A DNA stretch of 64,000 nucleotides. Origin: Neoarius graeffei. Lineage: Eukaryota > Chordata > Actinopteri > Siluriformes > Ariidae. Shown here piece by piece: positions 53,663 to 64,000 of this stretch (its first letter is position 1; each line of letters opens with the position of its first letter). Location: NCBI RefSeq assembly GCF_027579695.1, contig NC_083577.1, positions 69,155,241 to 69,219,240 on the forward strand. The letters are read 5' to 3'. The translations under genes and the position numbers were made by a program. The notes below the pieces were generated by a model, which saw nothing but the letters and a program-made list of their open reading frames with translations, did not search any database and had not been told where the DNA came from.

Positions 53663-55067
53663 GTACCCGTGGTCAATATTAATATTATGTATAGCCTGCA
53701 GTATAATTTTTTTGGACTACATGCTTTCACTTTTATGCATCATGAAAAACACCGTATTCATTTATTTTCATGAAGGATTTAACTCAACTTTTAGTTGGAA
53801 TACTATCATCCCAAATTTTCAAAAATATGGATGTTTACAGGTAATAGAAGACATAAATCTAATATCAGCAACATTTATAGCTTCTGACAAAATTATGGCT
53901 ATAAACACGGGTGGCTCATATCGATGGGCTAGCAGGGCCAAGCCCTCGGTCTTTCAAAGGTAAAAGAAACATCAAAATGTAAAATAATTTTTACATTTAT
54001 AAGGTTTCATATTTTGAGCATCCACATCATCTTTTCTGCCAACATTTTATTTGCGATTTCTTTAAACCGAATGTAAAAGCACCACTCGTGGTTGTACAAC
54101 AAAAACACACAGAATGATATGACGCGAGGCTGTGGGCTAACTGTAATGAACCCAGCACTGTGTGCAGAGATGCTGTCTGCTGTAGGTTCATGCAGCCAAT
54201 CAGCAACAGTTGTGTCATGTGACTACACAGCATGACACGCCCACCTAGTTTTGCACTCCAACCCGTTTTGGTGATGTTCCCATAATACATCACTAGGAGG
54301 TGTGTTACAGACTCAGTTGCAGGTGTAATGAACATGAACGAAGTGGATTATTTACTCCACCATTATTTCTCCATAAGAATATGTTTGGAAGAGAAACTAT
54401 AAAAGATGGGAAGATTTTACAGCTATAAGTCTGCAGTGATTGTCACATGAAACTGGTGACTGCACTGGTCAAAGTGCACAGGGGGGACAGAGATTTAAGT
54501 CCATTCCCAGACTAAAAGGGATTACCAGAGCCGAAGCTGCATGTTCTCTGTCTGACCTCCTGTATCTACTCCACTAAAGACAAGCCATGAAACCCGGGTT
54601 AAACAAACAGGCCAGTGCTTAGCTCCTGATATAACAAAACGAGCACACAAAACTAACACAGCCAGTCCACGCTAGAGTACCCCAACAAACTCAGCAGCCA
54701 CACGACACACAGTTTCTGCTTTACCTCTAGCCGTCATGCTGCCAGTGCTGCAAGACTAAGTGTTAAACTATAACCTGTGCATCTCTGTGCCACTGAAATT
54801 CATTAGGATATAAACAGTAAAAGTAGAACTAAGTCAGCACCATGAATTACTCCATGAAGAGTGATTGAAACGAGCCCTGGTGTGTGGAGTCAGCGATCTG
54901 CAGCGTCTTGATCGTTAAGCATAAGCTGGCTGACTCTCAGACTCGTTCGAATAATTAGACTGAGTGCTGCTTCATCATGACCCCTTGATCCCTGCTTTAC
55001 CTCATTCCTGTTAGAAATATGCAGAACAGCTGCAGTCTGTTAGGACAGGTTATACCATCTACACTAG

Positions 55068-55866
55068 GGCCCTGTCCACACGGCAATGGATTCAGGTGAA
55101 TCTGATAAAATTGTTTATCGTTTCGGCCTGGCGTCCACACGGCACCGGCGTTTTGGGTGCCCCAAAACGAAATCTTTTGAGAACGGGTTCCAGAGTGAAA
55201 AAATCTGGCAACGGCGCCGTTGCGAAGTCGTCTGGATGAGTAGAACGGATTTGTTTATGATGACATCACAACCACATGACTGTCAGTGCTTCACGCCGTG
55301 TAGAAGCGTAACGAACTCAATGCGAGTTGTCAACAAATCCTATAACTTGGTTCATGAAACGCGCTTACAAAATATTTTCACTGTGAACATTTATTGTGTA
55401 ATGGTGCAAAGTGAGAGAGACAGAGAGAGAGAGAATAGCCCTTAGGGCATAGTCTTTAGTCCAAACACTGCGGAAGCAGTACCAAACCGCACACCGCCCG
55501 TGCGCTTTCCAAAAACAAACAATCCCGCCAGCAAAAATAAGAAAAAAAAAAAGGAGCGATCTCACCTCTTCAGATGTTGGTTTAAGTCCAACAATACATT
55601 CCTCAAAAAGGCTAATGCTACAGAAGAAGGCTAATGCTACAGAAGAAGGGGTTTATGCGCATGTGTCTACTTCTTCTATTGTTCTGGTGTCTCCGATGGG
55701 ACCGTCTTACAGCGCACGTAGTGGTGTGGCATGTGTATTGCATCGTTTTCAGCAAGCGTTGCGTAGCCATATGAACCTGATATTTTACTGATCCGTTGCC
55801 CATGTGGACGCGATATTTAAAAAAAAAAAAAAAAAATCTCGTTGCCGTTGTCGTGTGGATGTAGCC
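55068..55866. mobile_element. MITE with TCCACACGGCAA-type ends
   Basis: Left GGCCCTGTCCACACGGCAA, right TTGTCGTGTGGATGTAGCC, imperfect inverse. CTAG or TAG on both sides as a possible target duplication. No coding capacity. Confidence 0.65.
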
Positions 55867-55942
55867 TAGACAGCTCCGAACTTTTTAAGGAGCACAGACC
55901 AGACTGGAAAAAAATCTTTAAAAAGGCGACATATTAAGACAA

Positions 55943-57035
55943 GAGTGCTCTGAGAGCACAATATCCCCACCTGGCAACTATGTGCGACTGAATTGAACGA
56001 AATTACAATATGCGTATTACCGAAACATAACCAAGAATCCTGCCAAGTTTGATGAAATTCCTCCAAAAATTGAGAGGAGTTGATTTCAGAAGGCGAGTAC
56101 CCTTCCTGGGAGGGATGGACGGACAGACATCGCCACAACATAATACCCCTTCGGGCCTTTCGGCCAGCAGGGGATAAAAACTTTTTGCCAAATTACATGA
56201 AATTCTTCCAAAAATTGTGAGGGAAATTGATTTCAGAAAGCAAGCACACCTTGATGAAATTGCCAAAGTACAAGTTTGTTAATAATCAAGGGCATAACTG
56301 TGGTAAAATTTGTCCAAATTAAACGAAATTTCAATATGCATATAACTGTCGTATAACAAAGCCTTTTGCCAAGTTTGGTAAAATTCCTCCACAAATTGCG
56401 AGAGGAGTTGATTTCAGAAAAATGTACACCCTCATGAAATTGTCAAAATACAAGTTATTTAATCAAGGGTCAAAACTCTGGTAAAAAATTTTCACAAACG
56501 AAATTAAATTGCAATCTGCGTATTACTGTCATATAACAAGGCCTTTTGCCAAATTTCGAGAAATTCTTCAAAAAAATTGTGAGAGGAGTTGATGTCAAAG
56601 AAAACACACCTTCATGAAATTGTGAAAGTACAAGGCTGTTAGTCAAGGGCCACAACTCTGGTAAAATGTGAACGAACTGAACAAAATATGTGTACTACCA
56701 ACATATAATAATGCCTTTTACCAATTTTGGTAAAATTCTTCCACAAATTGTGAGAGGAGTTGATTTCAGAAGGAAAACACACCCTCATGAAATTGTCAAA
56801 GTATAATTTTGTTAATCAAGGGCTGTAACACTGGTAAAATGTGACCGAATTGAATGAAATTGCAATACACGTATTACTGACATATAACAAAGAATCCTGC
56901 CAAGTTTGGTAAAATTCCTCCAAAAATGATGAGAGGAGTTGATTTCAGAAGGTGATTACCCTTCCCAGGACAGACGGACGGAAATCGCCACGACATAATC
57001 CCCCTTCGGGCCTTTCAGCCAGCGGAGGATTTAAA
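55943..57035. repeat. Tandem array of about 157-bp units
   Basis: Five to six diverged units with recurring blocks CACCCTCATGAAATTGTC, AATCAAGGGCCATAACTCTG, ATATAACAAAGCCTTTTGCC and GTGAGAGGAGTTGATTTCAG. Two GGACGGACGGA...CCTTTCGGCCAGC-type terminators, at about 56120-56175 and 56970-57030. Starts with a GTGCTCTGAGAGCAC palindrome. Confidence 0.82.
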
Positions 57036-57208
57036 AACACACCACACCTCACTTTTTCAGTGCACATACATTTGGGTATCTAGAGCCTACCACCTACAAA
57101 CTCTGAAATAAGATGACTCAGTCAATCCAAATAGAGGGAAAAAGAAAAAAAAAAAAAAAAACACCACCAGTAATAGCACCAAATGTTCCTCTTCCTCTGA
57201 AATGATCC

Positions 57209-58816
57209 AGAAGTCCGTCTGTTGTCCACCTACACCGAGACCCTCCCTCCTGGACCTGCACACCACCTGCATGTTGCAGTAGAGGTCCCTATCTAAAGAA
57301 TATCTGCATATTCAGCATTTGTAATTTGAGCTAATGCTGATTTTGTGATAATCAGCAAAAACCACCTACAGCACAAAAACATTTCCAGACATGCCAACCA
57401 TGAAAAATCACAATTGTCAAATCATTCCATTTTCACATATCAGGGCTGAGTCATGGTTTTTATTGGTTTTTAATTCTTAGCAGTTTGTTAAAATGGATAG
57501 TTGCTGCACAAAATGCATAAAGGTGGGCAGGTCCTGATTCTCCTGAGGGGAAAACTGTCATAAAACACTGTCGCTTTAACATTTAGCTCACTGTATGACA
57601 ATTCATCAACAAATACACTGTCAGAAATAGCAGTACAGTTGGAGTCCATTTCTGTTCTCCATGCTACAATCTGTACTATTGTACCGCTTAGGGATCATTA
57701 TTGGACCTCAAGGTAGCCATGTGTACCTTTTTTTTAGGGCCAAAAAGGTACATATACGTTCCCGAGCAGTATATAAAGAGTACAAATAAGTATCTTAGGC
57801 TACGTTTACACTAGACCGTATCTGTCTCGTTTTCTTCGCGGATGCACTGTCCGTTTACATTAAACCGCCTGGAAACGCCTGGAAACGGGAATCCGCCAGC
57901 GTCCATGTATTCAATCCAGATCGTGTCTGGTCCGGTGCTGTGTAAACATTCAAAATACGCGGATACGCTGTGCTGAGCTCTAGCTGGCGTCGTCATTGGA
58001 CAACGTCACTGTGACATCCACCTTCCTGATTCGCTGGCGTTGGTCATGTGACGCGACTGCTGAAAAACGGCGCGGACTTCCGCCTTGTATCACCTTTCAT
58101 TAAAGAGTATAAAAGTATGAAAATACTGCAAATACTGATGCAAATACTGCCCATTGTGTAGTTATGATTGTCTTTAGGCTTGCCATCCTTCCACTTGCAA
58201 GTAGTAAGTGATATGCGCTGGGATCTCACACACAGCAGCTCAGTCCCGAATCGTGGCTTGTGCACTTCACTCGCGCGCTGTGTGAGCTGCGCAGGGCCGG
58301 AGTGCGCACCCTCCAGAGGGCACTCGCTGTTCAGGGCGGAGTGATTTGGAGCGCAGGATGCCTGCGGAGCCGAGCGTATCCGCGTATTGGCGTTGCTGTG
58401 TGCACGGCTAACGGTTTTAGTGTAAACGCGAATCGTTTTAAGAACGTTAATCTGATGATCCGCTGATTCGACGTAATGTAAACGTAGCCTTAGAGGGTCT
58501 TGTCCCAGTGACAAGCCATTGTACCCCTAAAGGTACAGTAAGGAACTTCATTTTCTCCATAAAAACCAGAAAATCAGCCGATCGATATGTGAAAATGGAA
58601 TGATTTGACAATTGTGACTTTTCATGGTTGGCATGTCTGGAAATATTTTTGTGCTGTAGGTGGTTTTTGCTGATCATCACAAAACTAGCATTAGCTCAAA
58701 TTACAAATGCTGAATATGCAGATATTCTTTAGATAGGGACCTCTACTGCAATACGCAGGTGGTGTGCAGGTCCAGGAGGGAGGGTCTCGGTGTAGGTGGA
58801 CAACAGACGGACTTCT
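57209..58816. repeat. Large inverted repeat with arms of about 233 bp
   Basis: Arms 57209-57441 and 58584-58816 are near-identical in reverse orientation (for example GTCCACCTACACCGAGACCC and ACCACCTACAGCACAAAAAC). The 1.14-kb loop contains a Harbinger-like MITE (57798-58489) and a TGTACCTTTTTTTTAGGGCC-type palindrome. Confidence 0.85.
57798..58489. mobile_element. Harbinger-like MITE, copy 1, TTA target duplication
   Basis: Left GGCTACGTTTACACTAGACC, right TAATGTAAACGTAGCC, flanked by TTA on both sides. Same family as 62664-63370. Confidence 0.8.
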
Positions 58817-59463
58817 GTCTTTACTGAGGATAGCAATAATTCTGGAGCGAACTCAACAACAAAATGTAGACATCTCAAAATAAAACATTTTTACTAGGCT
58901 AGGATAATGCCTCATATGATTTTTTTTTTAAAAAGTGTATACATTTTTATATTATCCTGAATGACAATTGATGTCAATCTATTCTCTTATTTTTTTCCCC
59001 CCACAGAGCCCTGCTCATACGAAAAGAGAAAATATATGTATACTAATTTGTGGCCAGGTTTAACTCGTTCCCTCATTTTAGTTAAAATCCTGGTCTCACA
59101 GTCTCCATACATGCTTTATAGGTCATTCCAACCTTATAATAAAACTCAATTAAATTGTCTCTGTCCATAGCATCAGATGCATGTGTTACAGAAATAAGAG
59201 GAATGTATAAAGAGCACACTATGCTATTCAGAGCAAAATAATAAAATGTGACCATGATTTAACTAAAATGAGGGAACAAATGAATAAAACATGGCCACGA
59301 ATTATTCTACATATTATTTCCCCTGTCATGAGCGGGGCTCCTTAATTTTTTGACATTATGTTTGAACAACAATAATAAAATTGTATAGGAAAGACAGAAA
59401 TATCAAGCATACTGTACTTCATATTAAACCTTTTGTCTTAATTTGTATACAGAATGCTACTAA

Positions 59464-59464
59464 T

Positions 59465-59515
<51 letters not shown>
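59464..59515. repeat. (CA)n microsatellite
   Basis: Around 24 CA repeats ending before CGTTAACATT. Confidence 0.95.
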
Positions 59516-59518
<3 letters not shown>

Positions 59519-60247
59519 AACATTCAGAGATGGTTGTAATGAGCTGCATTTTTGCAGCAGAGAGGCTGAATCATCACTCCGAGTGCTGAAACATGCAAAC
59601 ACATGCTTTTCACATCAACACTGAGCAATCTGTCGTAGTGCTAGACCACACTCCTCCTCTTCACTCCTTTTAGCTGCCGGTAAGATTTTCTTTAGTCGAA
59701 ACATTAGTGCGCCATACTCCCCCCCAGTGTTTGATGCTTACAGTGAGCATGCTGTTATTAACACTTCAATAATCATAATGATCATAATAGTCATAACTAA
59801 CGTGTCTAGCACTACAACTATGAACATCAACACATGACATGAACAAGCAGTGCAGCGTTGAAACCAATACTGGTCAAAACATTCCCGACGTAGGCTTTCA
59901 CGCAAAGCCAAGACACTGATTATGATATAAAACAAAATTCAAATATACAAGATGCACATTTAAGTATGTCAAATATTTACTGCTTAATATTGCATAATAA
60001 ATGGGGTGGGGGACCAGGGTTCAGGGTCAGACCCGGTATAAAGCATACGAGGTGAAAGGTAAAGCCAACATGCAAGAGAACAGAAAAGAGAAATTCTTCA
60101 GTCTCTAGGATTTTCATCACTGACCACTCAGGAATCCTAACGAGAGCAAAGGGAAAGGTAGGGATGCAGGAGGGTGATGCAGAGTGATGTTAAAAAGCCA
60201 CCAGGAGAGTGTGATGACATGCACGCAGACAGAAATCAGGGTGTCAC

Positions 60248-60322
60248 CTTTGTCAGCAAGTGAGAGGGCTTTCCTGCAATGTTTTTCAGAATCAGAGAAG
60301 TCTCCCTGTCCAGATACGAGTG
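60248..60322 (-). CDS. Orphan TPR-like exon candidate
   Basis: This is a 75-nt symmetric phase-1 exon candidate on the minus strand. It is preceded by a long CT/GT pyrimidine tract ending CTCAAAG and followed by the donor AAAG/GTGACA. It encodes (x)LVSGQGDFSDSEKHCRKAL, then SLADK. The GDFSDSEKHCRKAL pattern fits the second helix region of a tetratricopeptide repeat (G at 8, A/S at 20, A-L at 27-28). I cannot assign a gene. Chance is possible because the pyrimidine tract is simply a microsatellite. Confidence 0.3.
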
Positions 60323-60339
60323 CTTTGAGCGAGAGAGAG

Positions 60340-60375
<36 letters not shown>

Positions 60376-60571
60376 CCATGATTATTGGTGAACTGCAAAT
60401 CTGTGAAAGCACAGCAGATTAAAAAGTTAAAGCAGGTGGTGGTCACAGACCCTGTGAATGTAAATATGAATAATTTAATATTTATTCAAATATTTTATAA
60501 TTATGTCCATACATTTAGCACTGAAACACATCATCTTGCACAACGTTTGCTGGTTATAGTTGGCGATGTAT

Positions 60572-61428
60572 CAGGGGCGATTCTAGCATCTGATCTTTGG
60601 GGGTGCTTAGCCCCTAGAGCTGACAGAGGCACCTGGCTTGAACGACAGTGTTTCCACGTTTATTCCGCATTTAGACAGACTTAACTAGACAAGAAGACTA
60701 GACTAGCAATTCTGCAATGTTTTAACAGAAGCTGACCCAATAAACTTTGATATCTACACATTTACAACCACTGACACAAATATTTACGTTATATTTTTAA
60801 CAAGACCTACTACTGCATTTGTAATGTTGGAGCTATTCATTTTGAACAGTGGTAATTGTTAATTAATGTGTTATTGTGTTTTGTGTAATAATAGTGTGTA
60901 TTATTATGATTTTACATTAGTTTACATTAGTAAACGCTATGTTACATTAAGTACAAAAGTATCTCGATATGGATGATAAATGTCGTTTTTATCATTCTGT
61001 TCATAGACCAGGGAACATCAATATTGCATTATGCATATTATTGTGTTGTGTTTAACAATTGTAACTCCAGTCCGTACCTTCACATCTCACTATGCCAGTA
61101 ATACTCAGGTGCTACTTCGAGTTCCTCATCGGCGTGGAATCCAGTTAAAAAAAACCACCATGTCGTAGCAAGCACTCGCGCGGACAGGCAACCCAATCAG
61201 AGGGGACGCAAGGAGGAGAGGTATTTTACTGGCCATAGAACTCACGTAACAGGTGAATTCAAGAACACACACACGCCTGCGCACACATTCATTGCGCAGT
61301 GCGCAAGGGCACTTATTTCTGAAAATCACGTCCAAAAGCAGTGTTTTTGAGGGTGCTGAGCTAGGGGGTGCTGAGCTCGTTTTTGGGGGTGCTTGAGCAC
61401 CCCCAAAAATAGGCTAAACACGCCCCTG
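60572..61428. mobile_element. hAT-type element with 8-bp target duplication
   Basis: Left CAGGGGCGATTCTAG, right GGCTAAACACGCCCCTG, flanked by CGATGTAT at 60564-60571 and 61429-61436. Subterminal GGGGGTGCTTAGCCCC / GGGGTGCTTGAGCACCCCC palindromes. Confidence 0.88.
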
Positions 61429-62228
61429 CGATGTATTAGAATGATGTATTAGTTCACTAGAAGGCTCGTCTCCTGCACATCAGAAATGAGCTCCATCACT
61501 TTTCCCCCCTAAACGCATACCCACATATACAGTCAAAAGTCTGGACACCCCTACTCATTCATAGGTTTTTCTGTATTTTGACCATCTTCTACATTGTAGA
61601 ACAATACTGAAGACATCAAAACTATAAAATAACACATGCATCATATATATAATTATTTGGTGAACCAAACAAAGCGTTTAAAATGTGTTTTAGATTCTTC
61701 GAAGCAGCCAGCGTTAACCCTGATGACGCTCTGCACACTGTTGGCATTATCTTAACCAGCTTCATGAGGTAGTCACCTGGAATGCTTTTCAATTAACAGA
61801 TGTGCCTCGTCAAAAGTTAATTAGTGCAATTTCTTGCCTTCTTAATGTGTTCGAGATCAAATAGTAAATAATAAAATACAGTAATTAGTCCTATTCCACA
61901 ACTGTATGTCAAGAACCACTCAGTGAAGCAAAAGTCCATCATTACTTCAAGACATGAAGGTTAGTCTTCATGAAAATTGTAAGAACTTTGAATGTAGCTT
62001 CAAGTGCAGCTGCAAAAAAGCAAACAAACAAACAACGCTACAATAAAACTGACTCTCATGAGGACCATCCCAGGAAAGTAAGACCTCCGCTGCAAAGGAT
62101 AAGTTCATTAGAGTCACCAGTGTCAGAAATCACCAATTAACAGCACCTCAGATTAGAGCCTACATGAATGCTTCAGTGAGATCATGTAGCAGACACATCT
62201 CAACATCAACCTGTTCTGAAGAGACTAT

Positions 62229-63472
62229 CCCTGTGTCTGAAATCGCTCACGACTCCCTATATAGGGAATTACTATATAGAGGACTATATAGTGATCTCAC
62301 TGGTAAAATGGAAAAACGCTTTCGGACACTACTCCGTCGCACTGGTATTTACGTCGTTACTGTCGCACAATTAAAACGTGCTAGATCAGTCGGCTGGTGG
62401 GTTTTCAAAATAATAAATCCATATTATACTGAGAGTATTTCCCACATTAATCAATACAAAGTACCTGCATCTTTCAGTTCTTTTTAAATCAAGGCTGAAT
62501 ACTTTCTTCTTTGCCGCTGCCTTTTATTAAATCAAATTTGAGACTTTTAGCTTGACTTCTTTCAGCGTGACCGCAATGCATGATGGGATATATTTCTCGG
62601 CTAGTGACCATCAGTTGTACACTACTTTTCGTGATGCATTGTGGGATACATTGAGTGCACTATGGTGGTGTTTACATTAGACCGTATCAGCGGATCATCA
62701 GATTAACGTTTTTAAAACGATTCGCGTGCACACAGCAAGGCCAATACACGGATACGCTAATCACATGACTAATTAGACGGCACGTCACATGATCCCAGTG
62801 CATATCGGGCATGCGCAAGTCACTCACCACTTGCAAGTGGAAGGATGGCAAGCGAACACCTTCTCCAGCAGATAAACACACCTGGCTGTGATGTTCATGT
62901 TCTCACTGAGTTTAAGCGCCTGAAGGAGGTAAATAAGTTGAAATGTGTAAATAAACCTCAGTGCGGCTCAGCGCTTCCTCCTGCGCTCCAAATCACTCCG
63001 CCCTGAACAGCGAGTGCCCTCTGGAGGGTGCGCACTCCGGCCCTGCACAGCTCACAGAGCGCGCGAGTGACGCGCACGAGCAGTGATTCGGGACTGAGCC
63101 GCTGTGTGTGTGATCCCAACGCCAGCGAATCAGGAAGGTGGATGTCACAGTGACGTCGTCCAATGACGACGTCAGCTAGAGCTCAGCACAGCGTATCCTC
63201 GTTCCTCAATGTTTACACAGCACCGGATCAGATACGTAATGGATTGAATACGTGGGCCCTGGCGGATTCAAGTTGTTCCGCCTGTGGAGTCGTTTCCCGG
63301 CGTTTTAATGTGAACGGACAGTGCATCCGTGACGAAAACGAGACGGATACGGTCTAATGTAAACACCACCTATATAGGGTGTAAATAATCTTCACTAAGG
63401 TTTCGGACAGCACTACAAAATGGCGTCCTCACTATATAGTGCCCTGTATAGTGAGTGATTTTGGACACAGGG
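62229..63472. mobile_element. TIR element with CCCTGTGTC ends, nested in Tc1 relic
   Basis: Left CCCTGTGTCTGAAATCGCTC, right GAGTGATTTTGGACACAGGG. Subterminal CACTATATAG-type motifs at both ends. Itself interrupted by the MITE at 62664-63370. Confidence 0.72.
62664..63370. mobile_element. Harbinger-like MITE, copy 2, TAT target duplication
   Basis: Left GGTGGTGTTTACATTAGACC, right GGTCTAATGTAAACACCACC, flanked by TAT. Shares its interior, inverted, with 57798-58489. Confidence 0.8.
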
Positions 63473-63558
63473 TGTGTGAATCAGGCCTTCATGGTCAAAC
63501 TGCTGAAAAGAGGAGAAGAAGAAGGAGAAGAAGAAAAAGGAGAAGAAGAGCAGCATTG

Positions 63559-63905
63559 GGTAGCACGGTGGTGTAGTGGTTAGCACAGTCGCCTCACGCT
63601 GGGTTTGAGCCCAGCGGCCAATGGCCTTTCTCTGTGGAGTTTGCATGTTCTCCCAGTGTCTGTGTGGGTTTCCTTTGGGTGCTCTGGTTTCCCCCCACAG
63701 TCCAAATACATGCAGTTAGGTTAACATGGGCCAGCTGAAATGTCCTTGAACAAGGCACCTAACCCGCAACTGCTCCCCGGGTGCTGTAGCATAGCTGCCC
63801 GCTGCTCTGGGTGTGTGTGTGTGTACTCATTGCTCACTTGTGTATGGATTAAATGCAAATGTGTGTGCTTAAGTCGGTGCTTGAGTGTACATGTGACAAA
63901 TAAAG
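63559..63905 (+). repeat. SINE with the CCTTGAACAAGG tail
   Basis: Head TAGCACGGTGGTGTAGTGG with a short deletion before the B box, then core, then the tail CTTGAACAAGGCACCTAACC, ending GTGACAAATAAAGGC. Confidence 0.82.
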
Positions 63906-64000
63906 GCTCCTTGGCCTCGTATTGTTTGGGCCAAGAAACACACAGAATGGATATTAGACAAGTGAAAATCTTTGTCTCTTTGTGAGACGCAGAAAAGGGA

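Larger units (their letters stand above)
61530..63545 (+). mobile_element. Tc1-type relic, 3' truncated and split by a nested element
   Basis: TA then CAGTCAAAAGTCTGGACACC at the left. Transposase remnants on the plus strand (SHEDHPRKVRPPLQRI-like near 62055, VNQAFMVKLLKR at 63475-63510) continue across the insertion at 62229-63472. The 3' part is lost into a GAAGAAGGAGAA-rich run. Confidence 0.68.

Noticed and set aside
57811..57996. Pair of similar frames ending RRFNVNGQCIREENETDTV (here and at 63163-63357)
   Set aside because: The similarity comes from two copies of one Harbinger-like MITE. The frames are terminal sequence with no conserved start or extension.

Overview
This is an intron-rich, AT-rich, repeat-dense eukaryotic window from a ray-finned fish. 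The evidence is canonical GT-AG exons of a vertebrate gene embedded in tRNA-derived SINEs with a V-SINE-type central domain, plus Tc1/mariner, hAT and Harbinger-type DNA transposons. The dominant SINE, whose 3' end reads ...AGAGATAATGAGATGAG, resembles the Mermaid/DANA-type SINEs I associate with otophysan fish, and catfish is my best guess. That taxon call is inference.

Genes. (1) On the minus strand, ten consecutive internal-to-terminal coding exons between 48604 and 15538 encode most of lamellipodin (Ras-association and PH domain protein 1, raph1). They cover the helix before the RA domain, the RA domain, the linker, the PH domain, and one very large proline-rich terminal exon with FPPPP-type Ena/VASP-binding motifs. 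Every splice junction is GT-AG and every phase agrees. The N-terminal exons lie beyond the right edge. (2) On the plus strand, four exons between 2327 and 11857 look like a secreted cystatin-fold protein related to secreted phosphoprotein 24 (spp2). It runs towards raph1. Joining exon 3 to exon 4 gives a one-base phase conflict, so the gene is either slightly broken, spliced differently, or affected by a sequence error. (3) A 75-nt minus-strand TPR-like exon candidate at 60248-60322 is unassigned.

Layout. 1-12 kb: spp2-like exons among SINEs, a tandem SINE triplet, a TIR element carrying a THAP-domain exon, and a hAT copy inside a second SINE. 12.3-13.8 kb: a nearly full-length but dead Tc1 element. 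13.8-48.6 kb: the raph1 3' region, exons and introns, the introns filled with transposons that are often nested. 48.6-64 kb: presumed raph1 5' intron or upstream DNA, with no secure coding sequence but several nested DNA elements, a degenerate tandem-repeat array and a large inverted repeat.

The most informative non-genic structure is a set of hAT-type copies with perfect 8-bp target-site duplications (7862, 28173, 36133, 37781, 45188 with 45480 inside it, 50311, 60572). Others are a Tc1 copy with a hybrid end (25076-26686), two copies of a 24-bp-TIR element carrying remnants of a KIAA1958/DUF3504-like protein, and a THAP-bearing element with convergent exons. I see no CRISPR, bacterial operon, tRNA or rRNA gene, or viral gene.
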